59,857 nucleotides of DNA, taken from the NCBI RefSeq assembly GCF_000282135.1, contig NZ_AKJW01000064.1:1-59857 (forward strand). Direction: 5' to 3'. The notes below the pieces were generated by a model. That model made no database searches, had not been told where the DNA came from, and was given only the letters and a program-made list of their open reading frames with translations. The position numbers and the translations under genes are program-made. The DNA comes from Herbaspirillum sp. CF444. GTDB lineage: Bacteria; Pseudomonadota; Gammaproteobacteria; Burkholderiales; Burkholderiaceae_D. Below, piece by piece: positions 8,367 to 19,266 of this stretch (positions within the stretch are counted from its first letter, which is position 1; each line of letters begins with the position of its first letter).

Positions 8367-9230
8367 ATGGAACTTGCCGAACTTGAAATTTTTCGCGCGG
8401 TGGTGACCGAAGGCGGCGTGACGCGCGCTGCCGAGCGCCTGCACCGGGTGCAGTCGAATGTAACCACGCGCCTGCGCCAGTTGGAGGCGTCGGTGGGCGT
8501 GGCGCTGTTTATCCGCGATCGCAAGCGCCTGGTGCTGACGCCTGCCGGCGAAGTCTTGCTGGATTATTCCGAACGCATCCTCGGGCTGGTGCAAGAGGCG
8601 CGGCATGCCATGTTGCCGCAAGGGCCGCGCGGCAGGTTGCGCGTGGGAGCCATGGAAAGCACCGCCGCGAGTCGCTTGCCGGGGCCGCTGGCGGCTTTTC
8701 ACCAGCGCTGGCCGGAAGTGCAGCTGGAATTGACGACCGGCGCCACCCAGACGCTGATCGATCAGGTGCGCAGTTTCAAGCTCGATGCGGCGCTGGTGGC
8801 CGGGCCGATTACCGACGATGTGTTTTTCTCAACACCGCTCTATCCGGAAGAGCTGATGATCACGGTGCCGCGCGGTCATGGGCGGGTGAAGACGCCGGAC
8901 GATGTGAAAGTGGAGACATTGATTGTCTTTGAACAAGGTTGTACGTATCGGCGCCTTGCCGAACAGTGGTTCGCCTCCGGTAGCGTCAAGGATCGCCGCC
9001 CCTTGCGGATCCTGGAACTGGGTTCGTATCACGCCATGCTCGCCTGCGTTGCCGCCGGCATCGGCATCGCTTTTGTTCCGCGTTCGATATTAAATATGCA
9101 TGGACAACAGAATTTTTCCGCCTATTCTTTACGTAAGGAAGGGCGGATTACAACCTCCCTGATTTGTCGGCGCGAGCAACAGAGCATGCTCTTCAATGCG
9201 CTGCGAAGCCTTTTGCTGACTGGCTCCTGA
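8367..9230 (+). CDS. LysR-family transcriptional regulator
   Basis: 287 residues. The N-terminal winged helix-turn-helix (about residues 1-60) reads MELAELEIFRAVVTEGGVTR and continues through AAERLHRVQSNVTTRLRQLE. A LysR substrate-binding domain follows (about 88-285). The ligand is not predictable. ATG at 8367 gives the usual LysR N-terminus. Divergent from the YbfB/YjiJ-type transporter, which it probably controls, with a palindrome in between. A terminator follows. Confidence 0.88.
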   Translation: MELAELEIFRAVVTEGGVTRAAERLHRVQSNVTTRLRQLEASVGVALFIRDRKRLVLTPAGEVLLDYSERILGLVQEARHAMLPQGPRGRLRVGAMESTAASRLPGPLAAFHQRWPEVQLELTTGATQTLIDQVRSFKLDAALVAGPITDDVFFSTPLYPEELMITVPRGHGRVKTPDDVKVETLIVFEQGCTYRRLAEQWFASGSVKDRRPLRILELGSYHAMLACVAAGIGIAFVPRSILNMHGQQNFSAYSLRKEGRITTSLICRREQQSMLFNALRSLLLTGS

Positions 9231-9348
9231 CGGAATATGTTGTGGAGCCGGTGGTGGCGTAACAATTTGTAAAAAACACTGCGACGCTACTCTGCTTTTC
9301 TTATAGTTGGTTTTCCCCCTCCATTCTCTCCCCCGAGAATGGGATTTA

Positions 9349-9380
9349 CCCCACGGTCCGCAAGGAGCGTGGGGTTTTTT
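9349..9380 (+). terminator. Intrinsic terminator after LysR gene
   Basis: CCCCACG (9349-9355) pairs with CGTGGGG (9368-9374), followed by six T residues. It lies downstream of the plus-strand LysR gene and before the 3' end of the convergent nhaR-like gene. Confidence 0.85.
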
Positions 9381-9455
9381 CTTTGTGTTTTTCTTTTGTT
9401 CAGTGTTGCCGCATTGCCATGACGCCCTGTCGATGCGCGGCATCTCTGTTTCCGT

Positions 9456-10367
9456 TTACTTCCCTTTCGGAATGATCAGGCTTTCTCGCGCCGCCGATTG
9501 GATCGCCAGCACGGCGGGATGCGTCAGCCGACGCTCGACGGAGATGGCGTAAAACTGCTCGGTGATCTGTTCGGTTTGTCCGATCTGCACGACGCCGAGT
9601 TGCTGTTTCAATTGTGCAGCGACAGCGGACGGTGCGGCGAAGATGCCGGTGCCGGCCTCGCCGAATGCATTGAGCAACGCGCCGTCGTCGAACTCGCCGG
9701 CGATCTGCGGGCGTATCTTTTCCTTTTCAAACCAGCGCAACAACTTTGGCCGGACCGCCGCGTCTTCGCCCGGCATCAGGAACGGCGCGTCATCCAGGCT
9801 CTGCGGGAAATTTTTCTTGTAGGTTTTTGCCAATGCGGGCGTGGCGAAAAAACTGGTATTGCACTCACCCAATAAGTGGCTGTAGCCGCGCACGTCGATA
9901 TTGGCGGGCATGGGACTGTCGGCGATGACGATATCCAGGCGATGAATCGCGAGATCGCCGAGCAGGTTGTTCAGCTTGCCCTCGCGGCAGACGATGCGCA
10001 CGGGGTCGTCGAGTTTCAGCGCCGTCTCCAGCAGCAGATAGGCAATCGTCTTGGGGACCGCGTCGGCGACGCCGACCCTGAATTGCAGGGGGCTGCCGCC
10101 GGGGCGAAAGCGCATGACTTCTTCCAACTCCTCGCCGAGCGTGAAGATCTGGTCGGCATAGGCGAACACGGTGCGACCGGCGTCGTTCAATTCCAGTTTG
10201 CGGCCGACGCGATTGAACAGCTTGTAGCCCAGACTGTCTTCGAAGAGCGTGATCTGCCCGCTGATGGTCTGCGCCGTCAGGTGCAGGCGCTCGCCGGCGC
10301 GCGCAATGCCGCCGGTTTTGGCGACGACCCAGAAGTAGTGCAGATGTTTGTAATTGAGCGCTGCCAT
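9456..10367 (-). CDS. nhaR: NhaR-like LysR-family activator
   Basis: 303 residues. The N-terminus NYKHLHYFWVVAKTGGIARA followed by LTAQTISGQITLFE closely follows the NhaR pattern (NYNHLYYFW... TPQTITGQI in E. coli), distinguishing it from the other LysR proteins here. NhaR activates Na+/H+ antiporter genes in response to Na+; no nhaA lies in the window, so the target may be elsewhere or be the divergent zinc-ribbon/TerC pair. ATG at 10367 has AGGA about 8 nt upstream. A palindrome sits in the divergent promoter region. Confidence 0.8.
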   Translation of the reverse strand: MAALNYKHLHYFWVVAKTGGIARAGERLHLTAQTISGQITLFEDSLGYKLFNRVGRKLELNDAGRTVFAYADQIFTLGEELEEVMRFRPGGSPLQFRVGVADAVPKTIAYLLLETALKLDDPVRIVCREGKLNNLLGDLAIHRLDIVIADSPMPANIDVRGYSHLLGECNTSFFATPALAKTYKKNFPQSLDDAPFLMPGEDAAVRPKLLRWFEKEKIRPQIAGEFDDGALLNAFGEAGTGIFAAPSAVAAQLKQQLGVVQIGQTEQITEQFYAISVERRLTHPAVLAIQSAARESLIIPKGK

Positions 10368-10392
10368 GGCATGTCCTATACATCGGTTTTTC

Positions 10393-10416
10393 CGAATATA
10401 AATGAAAGTATATTCG
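10393..10416. promoter_or_regulatory. Palindrome in nhaR / zinc-ribbon divergent promoter region
   Basis: CGAATATA (10393-10400) and TATATTCG (10409-10416) form an 8-bp perfect inverted repeat with an 8-nt centre, 25-50 bp upstream of the nhaR-like start. It has the spacing of a LysR operator and could serve autoregulation or activation of the zinc-ribbon/terC operon (inference). Confidence 0.5.
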
Positions 10417-10481
10417 AATTTTCAATAGGGTCGGATCCCGCTACAGTACGGTTTGTCTATTGCAAAGCCATGGAGGCCGTC

Positions 10482-10775
10482 ATGAAATGTCCCGTCTGTA
10501 CCACCGTCAATCTGAACATGAGCGATCGTCAGGGCGTCGAGATCGACTATTGCCCGCAGTGCCGCGGCGTCTGGCTGGATCGCGGCGAGCTGGACAAGCT
10601 GATCGAGCGCTCGCAAGCCGCTTCGGCGCCGGTTCCGCCATCGATGCAACATCGCGCGCCGGCGCCGCAATATGCACCGCCGCAGCGTGGCTACGACGAT
10701 GGCCATCGTTACAACAAGGATTATCAGTCGCGCAAGAAGAAGGGTTTTCTGGGCGAGTTTTTCGATTTCGACTGA
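10482..10775 (+). CDS. zf-TFIIB-family zinc-ribbon protein
   Basis: 97-residue protein. The N-terminal TFIIB-like zinc ribbon has CPVC (residues 3-6) and CPQC (24-27), followed by RGVWLDRGELDKLIE, the family hallmark. A Pro/Ala/Gln-rich linker and a basic, aromatic C-terminus (RKKKGFLGEFFDFD) follow. The start is set by GGAGG 5-6 nt before ATG 10482; the long upstream frame is non-coding. Function of this small family is not known. It is 36 bp ahead of the TerC/Alx gene on the same strand, so the two are probably co-transcribed. Confidence 0.85.
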   Translation: MKCPVCTTVNLNMSDRQGVEIDYCPQCRGVWLDRGELDKLIERSQAASAPVPPSMQHRAPAPQYAPPQRGYDDGHRYNKDYQSRKKKGFLGEFFDFD

Positions 10776-10811
10776 TCAGTCGATCGTGATCTATAAACAA
10801 AGGGGAATGCC

Positions 10812-11777
10812 GTGAACGGTGTGGAAAGTTTTGCAAGTCCGCTGATGTGGGGCGGGTTTATCGTGTTTGTGCTTGGCATGTTGGCGTTCGACATGCTGGT
10901 GCTCGGCGGACGTCACTCGCACAAGGTGACGGTCAAGGAGGCATTGGGCTGGTCGATTGCCTGGGTGATGCTGGCGCTGTTGTTCAGCGGCTTGCTGTGG
11001 TGGTATCTGGATCACAGCATCGGGCGCGAATTCGCGAATCAGAAGAGCCTGGAATTTCTCTCCGGTTATTTGATTGAGAAGTCGCTGTCGGTGGACAACA
11101 TCTTCGTCTTCCTGGTGATCTTCGGCTACTTCGCGGTACCGGCCGAGATGCAGCGCCGTGTGCTGTTGTACGGCGTGGTCGGTGCGATCGTCATGCGTGC
11201 CGTCATGATCTTGCTGGGCGCCTGGCTGATCGCGCAGTTCAGCTGGATCATGTATCTGTTCGGCGCCTTCCTGATCGTCACCGGCATCAAAATGCTGATC
11301 TTTGCGGACAAGGAGAGCGATCTCAACGATAACCCGCTGCTGAAATTCCTGCGCAAGCACATGCGCATCAGCAACGAGTACGACGGCGAGAAGTTCTTCA
11401 CCATGCGCAACGGCGTGCGCTATTTCACGCCGCTGATGCTGGTGCTGATCCTGATCGAAGTGACGGATCTGATCTTCGCGGTCGACAGCATCCCGGCGAT
11501 CTTCGCGATCACGACGGACCCGTTCATCGTGTTCACGTCGAACATGTTTGCGATCATGGGTTTGCGGGCGCTGTACTTCTTGCTGGCCGACGTGGCGGAC
11601 CGCTTCCACTACCTCAAATACGGCCTGGCTTTGGTGCTGGTGTTCGTGGGCGGCAAGATGCTGTTGGCGTACTGGTTCCACATCCCGGTGATGATTTCGC
11701 TGCTGGTTGTCGGATTGATTCTGCTGGCCTCGGTGCTGATCAGTCTGGTGTTGTCGCGCAAGAAGGTGGTGGTTTAA
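10812..11777 (+). CDS. alx: TerC/Alx-family membrane protein (metal export)
   Basis: 321-residue polytopic protein of the TerC/Alx family with eight or nine hydrophobic segments. The family's conserved acidic positions are visible in LIEKSLSVDNIFVFLVIFGYF and VTDLIFAVDSIPAIFAI. Family members (Alx, MeeY/MeeF) export Mn2+ and protect metalated exoenzymes. GTG at 10812 is the start: AGGGGA lies 6-7 nt upstream and the nearby ATG runs into a stop at once. Unlike E. coli alx, there is no yybP-ykoY riboswitch in the 36-bp gap. A 9-bp imperfect hairpin (11790-11819) follows the stop. Confidence 0.88.
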   Translation: MNGVESFASPLMWGGFIVFVLGMLAFDMLVLGGRHSHKVTVKEALGWSIAWVMLALLFSGLLWWYLDHSIGREFANQKSLEFLSGYLIEKSLSVDNIFVFLVIFGYFAVPAEMQRRVLLYGVVGAIVMRAVMILLGAWLIAQFSWIMYLFGAFLIVTGIKMLIFADKESDLNDNPLLKFLRKHMRISNEYDGEKFFTMRNGVRYFTPLMLVLILIEVTDLIFAVDSIPAIFAITTDPFIVFTSNMFAIMGLRALYFLLADVADRFHYLKYGLALVLVFVGGKMLLAYWFHIPVMISLLVVGLILLASVLISLVLSRKKVVV

Positions 11778-11828
11778 GTTGCAGCGCATGCCGGCCTGTC
11801 CTCAATGGCTCAGGTCGGCAGCAAGTTG

Positions 11829-12740
11829 AAAAAGTGGGGTCGGAGTTGATTTACAATCGTGAATCGCCTCCGGCCCTTTCTCGTTTCAATCACTGTCTAT
11901 GGCTCGCTTACCTCGTCTTGTCGTCCCGCACCAGCCGCATCACATCATTCAACGCGGGCATGACAAACAATCAATATTCCGCGATTCCGCCGATCATGCG
12001 GCGTTTCTCGACTGGCTGAAGGAGGGCGCCAGGCGCTTCAAGGTCGCCATCCATGCTTACGTGCTGATGCCGGACCACATCCACGTGCTGGCGACGCCGA
12101 TGGATACCGACGGGCTGGCACGAATGATGCAATGGGTTGGGCGGTATTACGTTCCTTATTACAACCAGAAATACGAAAGAGGCGGGACGCTGTGGCAGGG
12201 ACGCTACAAAGCAACGGTGCTGGATGCCGAGCGCTACCTGCTGCTGTGCAGCCGCTATATCGAGCTGAACCCGGTCCGCAACGGTCTCGTCGCCGGGCTT
12301 GCAGATTATCCGTGGTCGAGTTACATGCATCATATTGGCGCAAAGTCGGATCCGCTAATCACCGATCACCGGCTGTATTGGGCTTTGGGCAATACGCCGT
12401 TCGACCGGGAGATCGCCTACAAGCTGCTGGCGGAGCAATCGCTGGGCAGTCGCGAAGTCGAAGCGATCACGCAAGCGACCTTGAAAGGCTGGGCATTGGG
12501 TACCGACGACTTCAAATCGAGCCTGGAAAAGCAGGTCAGCCGGCGTGTCAGTCCTGCAAAGCGTGGTCGTCCGGTGAAGAAAGTCGATGTTGCAGCGACG
12601 CAAAATGAAAAACCCGACGAAGTAAAAGACGCATAAAGGTCTTTCAATACAATGGCTTGCCGAATTTTCTCATTTACTCTGTCCCTAATTAAAAAATAAT
12701 AGAAATTCAGTGGTTTTTAATTTGACTCTGACCCTTTTTG
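11829..12740. mobile_element. Y1-transposase element with imperfect terminal inverted repeats
   Basis: A single transposase gene is bracketed by related sequences in opposite orientation. The left end is AAAAAGTGGGGTCGGAG + TTGATTTA (11829-11853); the right end, read inverted, is AAAAAGGGTCAGAG + TCAAATTA (12740-12718). A further motif, ACTCTGTCCCTAATT, lies at 12676-12690. The GGTCAGAGT / GGGACAGAGT motifs commonly border these transposase genes in proteobacteria. The element ends about 70 bp before gltB and starts about 50 bp after the TerC gene. Whether it is still mobile is unknown; no target duplication was identified. Confidence 0.6.
11899..12636 (+). CDS. REP-associated / IS200-like Y1 tyrosine transposase
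   Basis: 245-residue HUH single-strand transposase (Y1_Tnp family, as in RAYT proteins). The metal-binding HUH motif is MPDHIHVL (His60, His62). The candidate catalytic tyrosine is Tyr120 in LLLCSRYIELNPVRNG, and GGTLWQGRYKA is the usual family block. The C-terminal tail is longer and basic (SRRVSPAKRGRP). ATG at 11899 starts MARLPRLVVPHQPHHI, the canonical N-terminus. RAYT enzymes process structured repeats via 5'-phosphotyrosine intermediates. No REP-type palindrome cluster is seen next to the gene, only the flanking inverted motifs. Confidence 0.85.
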   Translation: MARLPRLVVPHQPHHIIQRGHDKQSIFRDSADHAAFLDWLKEGARRFKVAIHAYVLMPDHIHVLATPMDTDGLARMMQWVGRYYVPYYNQKYERGGTLWQGRYKATVLDAERYLLLCSRYIELNPVRNGLVAGLADYPWSSYMHHIGAKSDPLITDHRLYWALGNTPFDREIAYKLLAEQSLGSREVEAITQATLKGWALGTDDFKSSLEKQVSRRVSPAKRGRPVKKVDVAATQNEKPDEVKDA

Positions 12741-12746
12741 TTCTTA

Positions 12747-12775
12747 TTGAAGAATTGGGTGCAGTGCACTATCCT
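12747..12775 (+). promoter_or_regulatory. Putative sigma-70 promoter of gltB
   Basis: TTGAAG (12747-12752), 17-bp spacer, TATCCT (12770-12775), giving a start about 30 bp ahead of the ATG. The spacer holds a short inverted repeat GTGCA-g-TGCAC that could be an operator. The promoter begins only seven bases beyond the right end of the transposase element. Confidence 0.5.
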
Positions 12776-12809
12776 TAAATCCTTACTCTCAAAGTGGTGG
12801 AGCACCGTT

Positions 12810-15800
12810 ATGCATGCGCAAGGCCTATACGACCCAGCTAATGAACACGACGCCTGTGGTGTCGGTTTTATCGCCCATATCAAGGGCAAGAAAAACCATT
12901 CTATCGTTGAGCAAGGCTTGCTCATCCTGAAGAATCTCGACCACCGGGGTGCTGTCGGCGCCGATCCGCTCATGGGCGATGGCGCCGGTATCCTGATTCA
13001 GATTCCGGATCAGTACTACCGCGAAGAGATGTCCAAGCAAGGCGTCGAGCTGCCTCCGCCAGGCGAATACGGCGTCGGCATGATCTTCCTGCCGAAGGAA
13101 AATGCTTCGCGCATCGCCTGTGAACAGGAAATCGAGCGTTCGGTGCTGGCTGAAGGCCAGGTCGTGTTGGGCTGGCGCGACGTGCCGGTCGACATGGACA
13201 TGCCGATGTCGCCGACCGTGCGTGAAAAAGAGCCGGTCATCCGCCAGATCTTCATCGGCCGCGGCCCGGACATCATGGTCACCGACGCGCTGGAACGCAA
13301 GCTGTACGTCATCCGCAAATCCTCCGGCCACGCCATCCAGGCGCTGAACCTGATCCACGGCAAGGAATTTTTCGTGCCGTCGATGTCGGCGCGCACCGTG
13401 GTCTACAAGGGCCTGCTGCTGGCCGACCAGGTCGGCGTCTACTATAAAGACCTGCAAGATCCGCGCTGTGTTTCCGCGCTGGCGCTGGTGCACCAACGCT
13501 TCTCCACCAATACTTTCCCTGAATGGCCGCTGGCTCACCCCTACCGCCTGATCGCGCACAACGGCGAAATCAACACCGTCAAGGGCAACTTCAACTGGAT
13601 GCGCGCACGCGAAGGCGTGATGCAGTCGGCCGTGCTGGGCGACGACTTGAAGAAGCTGTTTCCGCTGATCTATGAAGGGCAGTCCGATACCGCTTGTTTC
13701 GACAACGCGCTCGAACTGTTGCTGATGGCCGGCTATCCGCTGGCGCAAGCCATGATGATGATGGTGCCGGAAGCCTGGGAAAACCACACCCTGATGGACG
13801 ACAACCGTCGCGCCTTCTACGAATACCACGCCGCGATGATGGAACCATGGGACGGCCCTGCCGCCCTGGCCTTCACCGACGGCCGTCACATCGGCGGCAC
13901 GCTGGACCGCAACGGCCTGCGCCCTGCGCGTTACATCGTGACCGACGACGATCTGGTGGTGATGGCTTCCGAATCCGGCGTGCTGCCGATTCCTGAATCG
14001 AAGATCATCCAGAAATGGCGCCTGCAACCGGGCAAGATGTTCCTGATCGACCTCGATGCCGGCCGCATCATCGACGACAAGGAACTGAAGGACACCTACG
14101 CCAACGCCAAGCCATACAAGCAATGGATTTCGTCGGTGCGCGTCAAGCTCGACGAACTCAAGGCCGAGCCGTTCGAATCCGGTTCGACCATTCCGCTGCT
14201 GGATCGCCAGCAAGTGTTCGGCTACACCCAGGAAGACGTCAAGTTCCTGATGGCGCCGATGGCCTCGGGCGGCGAAGAAGCGATCGGTTCGATGGGCAAC
14301 GACTCGCCGCTGGCCGTCATGTCCAACAAGAACAAGACGCTCTACAACTACTTCAAGCAATTGTTCGCGCAAGTGACCAACCCGCCGATCGACCCGATCC
14401 GCGAAGCGATGGTCATGTCGCTGGTGTCCTTCATCGGCCCGCGTCCGAACCTGCTCGACACCAACAACATCAACCCGCCGATGCGCCTGGAAGTGTCGCA
14501 GCCGATCCTCGATTACGCCGACATCGCCAAGCTGCGCAACATCAGCGCGCACACTGGCGGCAAGTTCAAGTCGCACGAGCTGAACATCTGCTACCCGGTC
14601 GCCTGGGGCAAGGAAGGCATCGAAGCGCGTCTGGCCTCGCTGTGCGCCAAGGCCGTCGATGCGGTCAAGTCGGGCCACAACATCCTGATCATTTCGGACC
14701 GCAAGGTCGATTCCGAGCAGGTCGCGATTCCTGCGCTGCTGGCGACTTCCGCGATCCACTTGCATCTGGTGAGCAAGGGCTTGCGCACCTCGACCGGCCT
14801 GGTGGTCGACACCGGCTCCGCCCGTGAAACGCATCACTTCGCACTGCTGGCAGGCTACGGTGCCGAAGCGATCCACCCCTACCTGGCAATGGATACCCTG
14901 ACCGAAATGGCCAAGGGTTTGCCGGGCGATCTGTCGGGCGACAAGGCGATCTACAATTTCCAGAAAGCGATCGGCAAGGGCTTGCTGAAGGTCATGTCGA
15001 AGATGGGCATTTCGACCTACATGTCCTACTGCGGCGCGCAGATTTTCGAAGCCATCGGTCTGAACAAGGCGCTGGTCGACAAGTACTTCAAGGGCACCGC
15101 ATCGAACGTCGAAGGCATCGGCGTGTTCGAAGTCGCCGAAGAAGCGCTGCGACTGCACCGTGCCGCCTTCAGCAGCGATCCGGTGCTGGCCAATGCGCTG
15201 GACGCCGGCGGCGAGTACGCCTTCCGTATCCGCGGCGAAGAGCACATGTGGACGCCGGATGCGATCGCCAAGCTGCAACACTCGACCCGTGCGAACAACT
15301 TCAATTCGTACAAGGAATACGCGCAGATCATCAATGACCAGTCCAAGCGTCACATGACCTTGCGCGGCCTGTTCGAATTCAAGATCGATCCGTCGAAGGC
15401 GATTTCGATCGACGAAGTCGAGCCGGCCAAGGAAATCGTCAAGCGTTTCGCCACCGGCGCGATGTCGCTCGGTTCGATCTCGACCGAAGCGCACGCCACG
15501 CTGGCGATTGCGATGAACCGCATCGGCGGCAAGTCCAACACTGGTGAAGGCGGTGAAGACGTCAATCGTTACCGCAACGAACTGAAAGGCATCCCGATCA
15601 AGCAGGGCGCAACCCTGGCATCGGAAATCGGCAAGGACGTCATTGAAGTCGACATCCCGCTGCAAGCCGGCGACTCGCTGCGTTCGCGCATCAAGCAGGT
15701 GGCGTCTGGCCGTTTCGGCGTGTCGGCGGAATACCTGATCTCCGCCGACCAGATCCAGATCAAGATGGCGCAGGGCGCGAAGCCGGGCGAAGGCGGCCAG

Positions 15801-17486
15801 CTGCCGGGCCACAAGGTCACCGACTACATCGCAACCTTGCGCGTATCGGTGCCGGGCGTCGGTCTGATTTCGCCGCCGCCGCACCATGACATCTATTCGA
15901 TCGAAGACCTGGCGCAGCTGATCCACGATCTGAAGAACGTCAATCCGCGCGCCTCGATCTCGGTCAAGCTGGTGTCGGAAGTCGGCGTCGGCACGGTTGC
16001 CGCGGGGGTTGCCAAGGCCAAGTCGGATCACGTCGTGATCGCCGGCCATGACGGCGGCACCGGTGCATCGCCGCTGTCCTCGATCAAGCATGCCGGTTCG
16101 CCATGGGAACTCGGTTTGGCCGAAACCCAGCAGACGCTGGTGCTGAACGGTCTGCGCAACCGCATCCGCGTGCAGGCCGACGGTCAGATGAAGACCGGCC
16201 GCGACGTCGTCATCGGCGCGCTGCTGGGCGCCGATGAATTCGGTTTCGCCACCGCACCGCTGGTGGTCGAAGGCTGCATCATGATGCGCAAGTGCCATCT
16301 GAATACTTGCCCGGTCGGCGTCGCGACGCAGGATCCGGTCCTGCGCGCCAAGTTCTCCGGCAAGCCCGAGCACGTGGTCAATTTCTTCTTCTTCATCGCC
16401 GAAGAAGCGCGTCAGATCATGGCGCAACTGGGCATCCGCACGTTCAACGAACTGATCGGTCGTTCCGATTTGCTGGACCGCACCAAGGCTATCCAGCATT
16501 GGAAGGCGCAAGGCCTGGACTTCAGCAAGATCTTCTATCAACCGGTCAGCGCAACGCCGTACTTCCATACCGAGAATCAAGACCACGGTCTGGACAAGGC
16601 GCTGGATCACAAGCTGATCGCACAGGCGCGCACCGCGCTGGACAAGGGCGAGAAGGTTTCCTTCATCTCGCCGATCCGCAACCTGAACCGTACCGTCGGC
16701 GCCATGCTGTCGGGTGAAGTGGCCAAGCGTTACGGCAACGAAGGCCTGCCGGACGACACCATCCACATCCAGCTGCAAGGCACCGCCGGCCAGTCGGCAG
16801 GCGCGTTCCTGGCGCACGGCGTGACGCTGGATCTGGTTGGCGAAGGCAACGACTACGTTGGCAAGGGCTTGTCGGGCGGCCGCATCATCGTGCGTCCGAA
16901 CACCGAGTTCCGCGGCCGTGCGGTCGACAACATGATCTCCGGCAACACCGTGCTGTACGGCGCGACGACCGGCGAGGCATTCATCAACGGCGTGGTCGGC
17001 GAGCGTTTCGCGGTGCGTAATTCCGGCGCGATTGCCGTCGTCGAAGGCACCGGCGACCACGGTTGCGAATACATGACCGGCGGCACCGTCGTCGTGCTGG
17101 GCGGCACCGGCCGTAACTTTGCAGCGGGCATGTCCGGCGGCATCGCTTACGTTTACGACGAAACCGGCGACTTCGCCGGCAAGTGCAACATGGCCATGGT
17201 CGCGCTGGACAAGGTCCTGTCCGACACCGAACAGGAAGCCTCGACCGATCGCGCCGTCTGGCACAGCCTGCAACGCGGCGGCAACGGCCAGACCGACGAA
17301 GTGATATTGCGTGGCTTGATCGAGCGTCACTTCAAGTACACCGGCAGCACGCGCGCGCGCTACCTGCTGGACAACTGGGCGGCATCGCGCAGCAAGTTCG
17401 TCAAGGTCTTCCCGACCGAGTACAAACGTGCGCTGGGCGAACTCAATGCCGCCAAAGCGGCCCCGAAGGACAAGGTTCCGGCATAA
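12810..17486 (+). CDS. gltB: Glutamate synthase (NADPH) large subunit
   Basis: 1558-residue alpha subunit: it makes two glutamates from glutamine and 2-oxoglutarate with electrons from GltD. Order of domains: class II glutamine amidotransferase (about 16-430; Cys16 in [10 protein letters not shown] becomes the N-terminal nucleophile after propeptide removal); central domain; FMN/2-oxoglutarate synthase barrel with [17 protein letters not shown]; the [3Fe-4S] ligands Cys1156, Cys1162 and Cys1167 ([12 protein letters not shown]); and a C-terminal GXGXG beta-helix domain. ATG 12810 has GGTGGAG upstream and gives the normal N-terminus; the frame is open 24 codons earlier. gltD follows after 109 bp with a hairpin between. 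Confidence 0.97.
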   Translation: MHAQGLYDPANEHDACGVGFIAHIKGKKNHSIVEQGLLILKNLDHRGAVGADPLMGDGAGILIQIPDQYYREEMSKQGVELPPPGEYGVGMIFLPKENASRIACEQEIERSVLAEGQVVLGWRDVPVDMDMPMSPTVREKEPVIRQIFIGRGPDIMVTDALERKLYVIRKSSGHAIQALNLIHGKEFFVPSMSARTVVYKGLLLADQVGVYYKDLQDPRCVSALALVHQRFSTNTFPEWPLAHPYRLIAHNGEINTVKGNFNWMRAREGVMQSAVLGDDLKKLFPLIYEGQSDTACFDNALELLLMAGYPLAQAMMMMVPEAWENHTLMDDNRRAFYEYHAAMMEPWDGPAALAFTDGRHIGGTLDRNGLRPARYIVTDDDLVVMASESGVLPIPESKIIQKWRLQPGKMFLIDLDAGRIIDDKELKDTYANAKPYKQWISSVRVKLDELKAEPFESGSTIPLLDRQQVFGYTQEDVKFLMAPMASGGEEAIGSMGNDSPLAVMSNKNKTLYNYFKQLFAQVTNPPIDPIREAMVMSLVSFIGPRPNLLDTNNINPPMRLEVSQPILDYADIAKLRNISAHTGGKFKSHELNICYPVAWGKEGIEARLASLCAKAVDAVKSGHNILIISDRKVDSEQVAIPALLATSAIHLHLVSKGLRTSTGLVVDTGSARETHHFALLAGYGAEAIHPYLAMDTLTEMAKGLPGDLSGDKAIYNFQKAIGKGLLKVMSKMGISTYMSYCGAQIFEAIGLNKALVDKYFKGTASNVEGIGVFEVAEEALRLHRAAFSSDPVLANALDAGGEYAFRIRGEEHMWTPDAIAKLQHSTRANNFNSYKEYAQIINDQSKRHMTLRGLFEFKIDPSKAISIDEVEPAKEIVKRFATGAMSLGSISTEAHATLAIAMNRIGGKSNTGEGGEDVNRYRNELKGIPIKQGATLASEIGKDVIEVDIPLQAGDSLRSRIKQVASGRFGVSAEYLISADQIQIKMAQGAKPGEGGQLPGHKVTDYIATLRVSVPGVGLISPPPHHDIYSIEDLAQLIHDLKNVNPRASISVKLVSEVGVGTVAAGVAKAKSDHVVIAGHDGGTGASPLSSIKHAGSPWELGLAETQQTLVLNGLRNRIRVQADGQMKTGRDVVIGALLGADEFGFATAPLVVEGCIMMRKCHLNTCPVGVATQDPVLRAKFSGKPEHVVNFFFFIAEEARQIMAQLGIRTFNELIGRSDLLDRTKAIQHWKAQGLDFSKIFYQPVSATPYFHTENQDHGLDKALDHKLIAQARTALDKGEKVSFISPIRNLNRTVGAMLSGEVAKRYGNEGLPDDTIHIQLQGTAGQSAGAFLAHGVTLDLVGEGNDYVGKGLSGGRIIVRPNTEFRGRAVDNMISGNTVLYGATTGEAFINGVVGERFAVRNSGAIAVVEGTGDHGCEYMTGGTVVVLGGTGRNFAAGMSGGIAYVYDETGDFAGKCNMAMVALDKVLSDTEQEASTDRAVWHSLQRGGNGQTDEVILRGLIERHFKYTGSTRARYLLDNWAASRSKFVKVFPTEYKRALGELNAAKAAPKDKVPA

Positions 17487-17527
17487 GCCGCAATGCTTGG
17501 CCGTTTGATCTGAAATAACGCAAGGCC

Positions 17528-17560
17528 GGCGATTCTGATAACGACAACGACAGAATCGCC
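17528..17560 (+). promoter_or_regulatory. Hairpin in the gltB-gltD intercistronic region
   Basis: GGCGATTCTG (17528-17537) pairs perfectly with CAGAATCGCC (17551-17560) around a 13-nt loop. No T-tract follows, so it is more likely an RNA-stability or partial-attenuation element setting the GltB:GltD ratio than a terminator (inference). Confidence 0.5.
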
Positions 17561-17595
17561 CGCCGCCTATCCTTAGCGAAGAATGTGAGTGGAAA

Positions 17596-19059
<1,464 letters not shown>

Positions 19060-19087
19060 TACGACACTGTAAAAAGCAAACGCAGTA

Positions 19088-19125
19088 AAAAAAGCCGGAT
19101 TGACGAAAGTCTTTCCGGCTTCTTG
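19088..19125 (+). terminator. Terminator after gltD
   Basis: AAGCCGGA (19092-19099) pairs with TCCGGCTT (19114-19121), preceded by an A-run and followed by a pyrimidine-rich tail. It ends the gltBD operon. Confidence 0.75.
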
Positions 19126-19266
19126 CTTTCCGTGAGGGAAAAAGCAAGTGACGGACTTCCAAAATCAGCCCTGCGTCAGCCCGGATTCACCTTGCTCAAG
19201 TACAATGGAATTTCACTTTTTAGACACGGCTGATCGCCGCGCTTGCGGCGATAACCGAAGAACAAC

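Noticed and set aside
10776..10811. yybP-ykoY riboswitch in front of TerC/Alx
   Set aside because: The gap is only 36 bp and lacks all aptamer segments.
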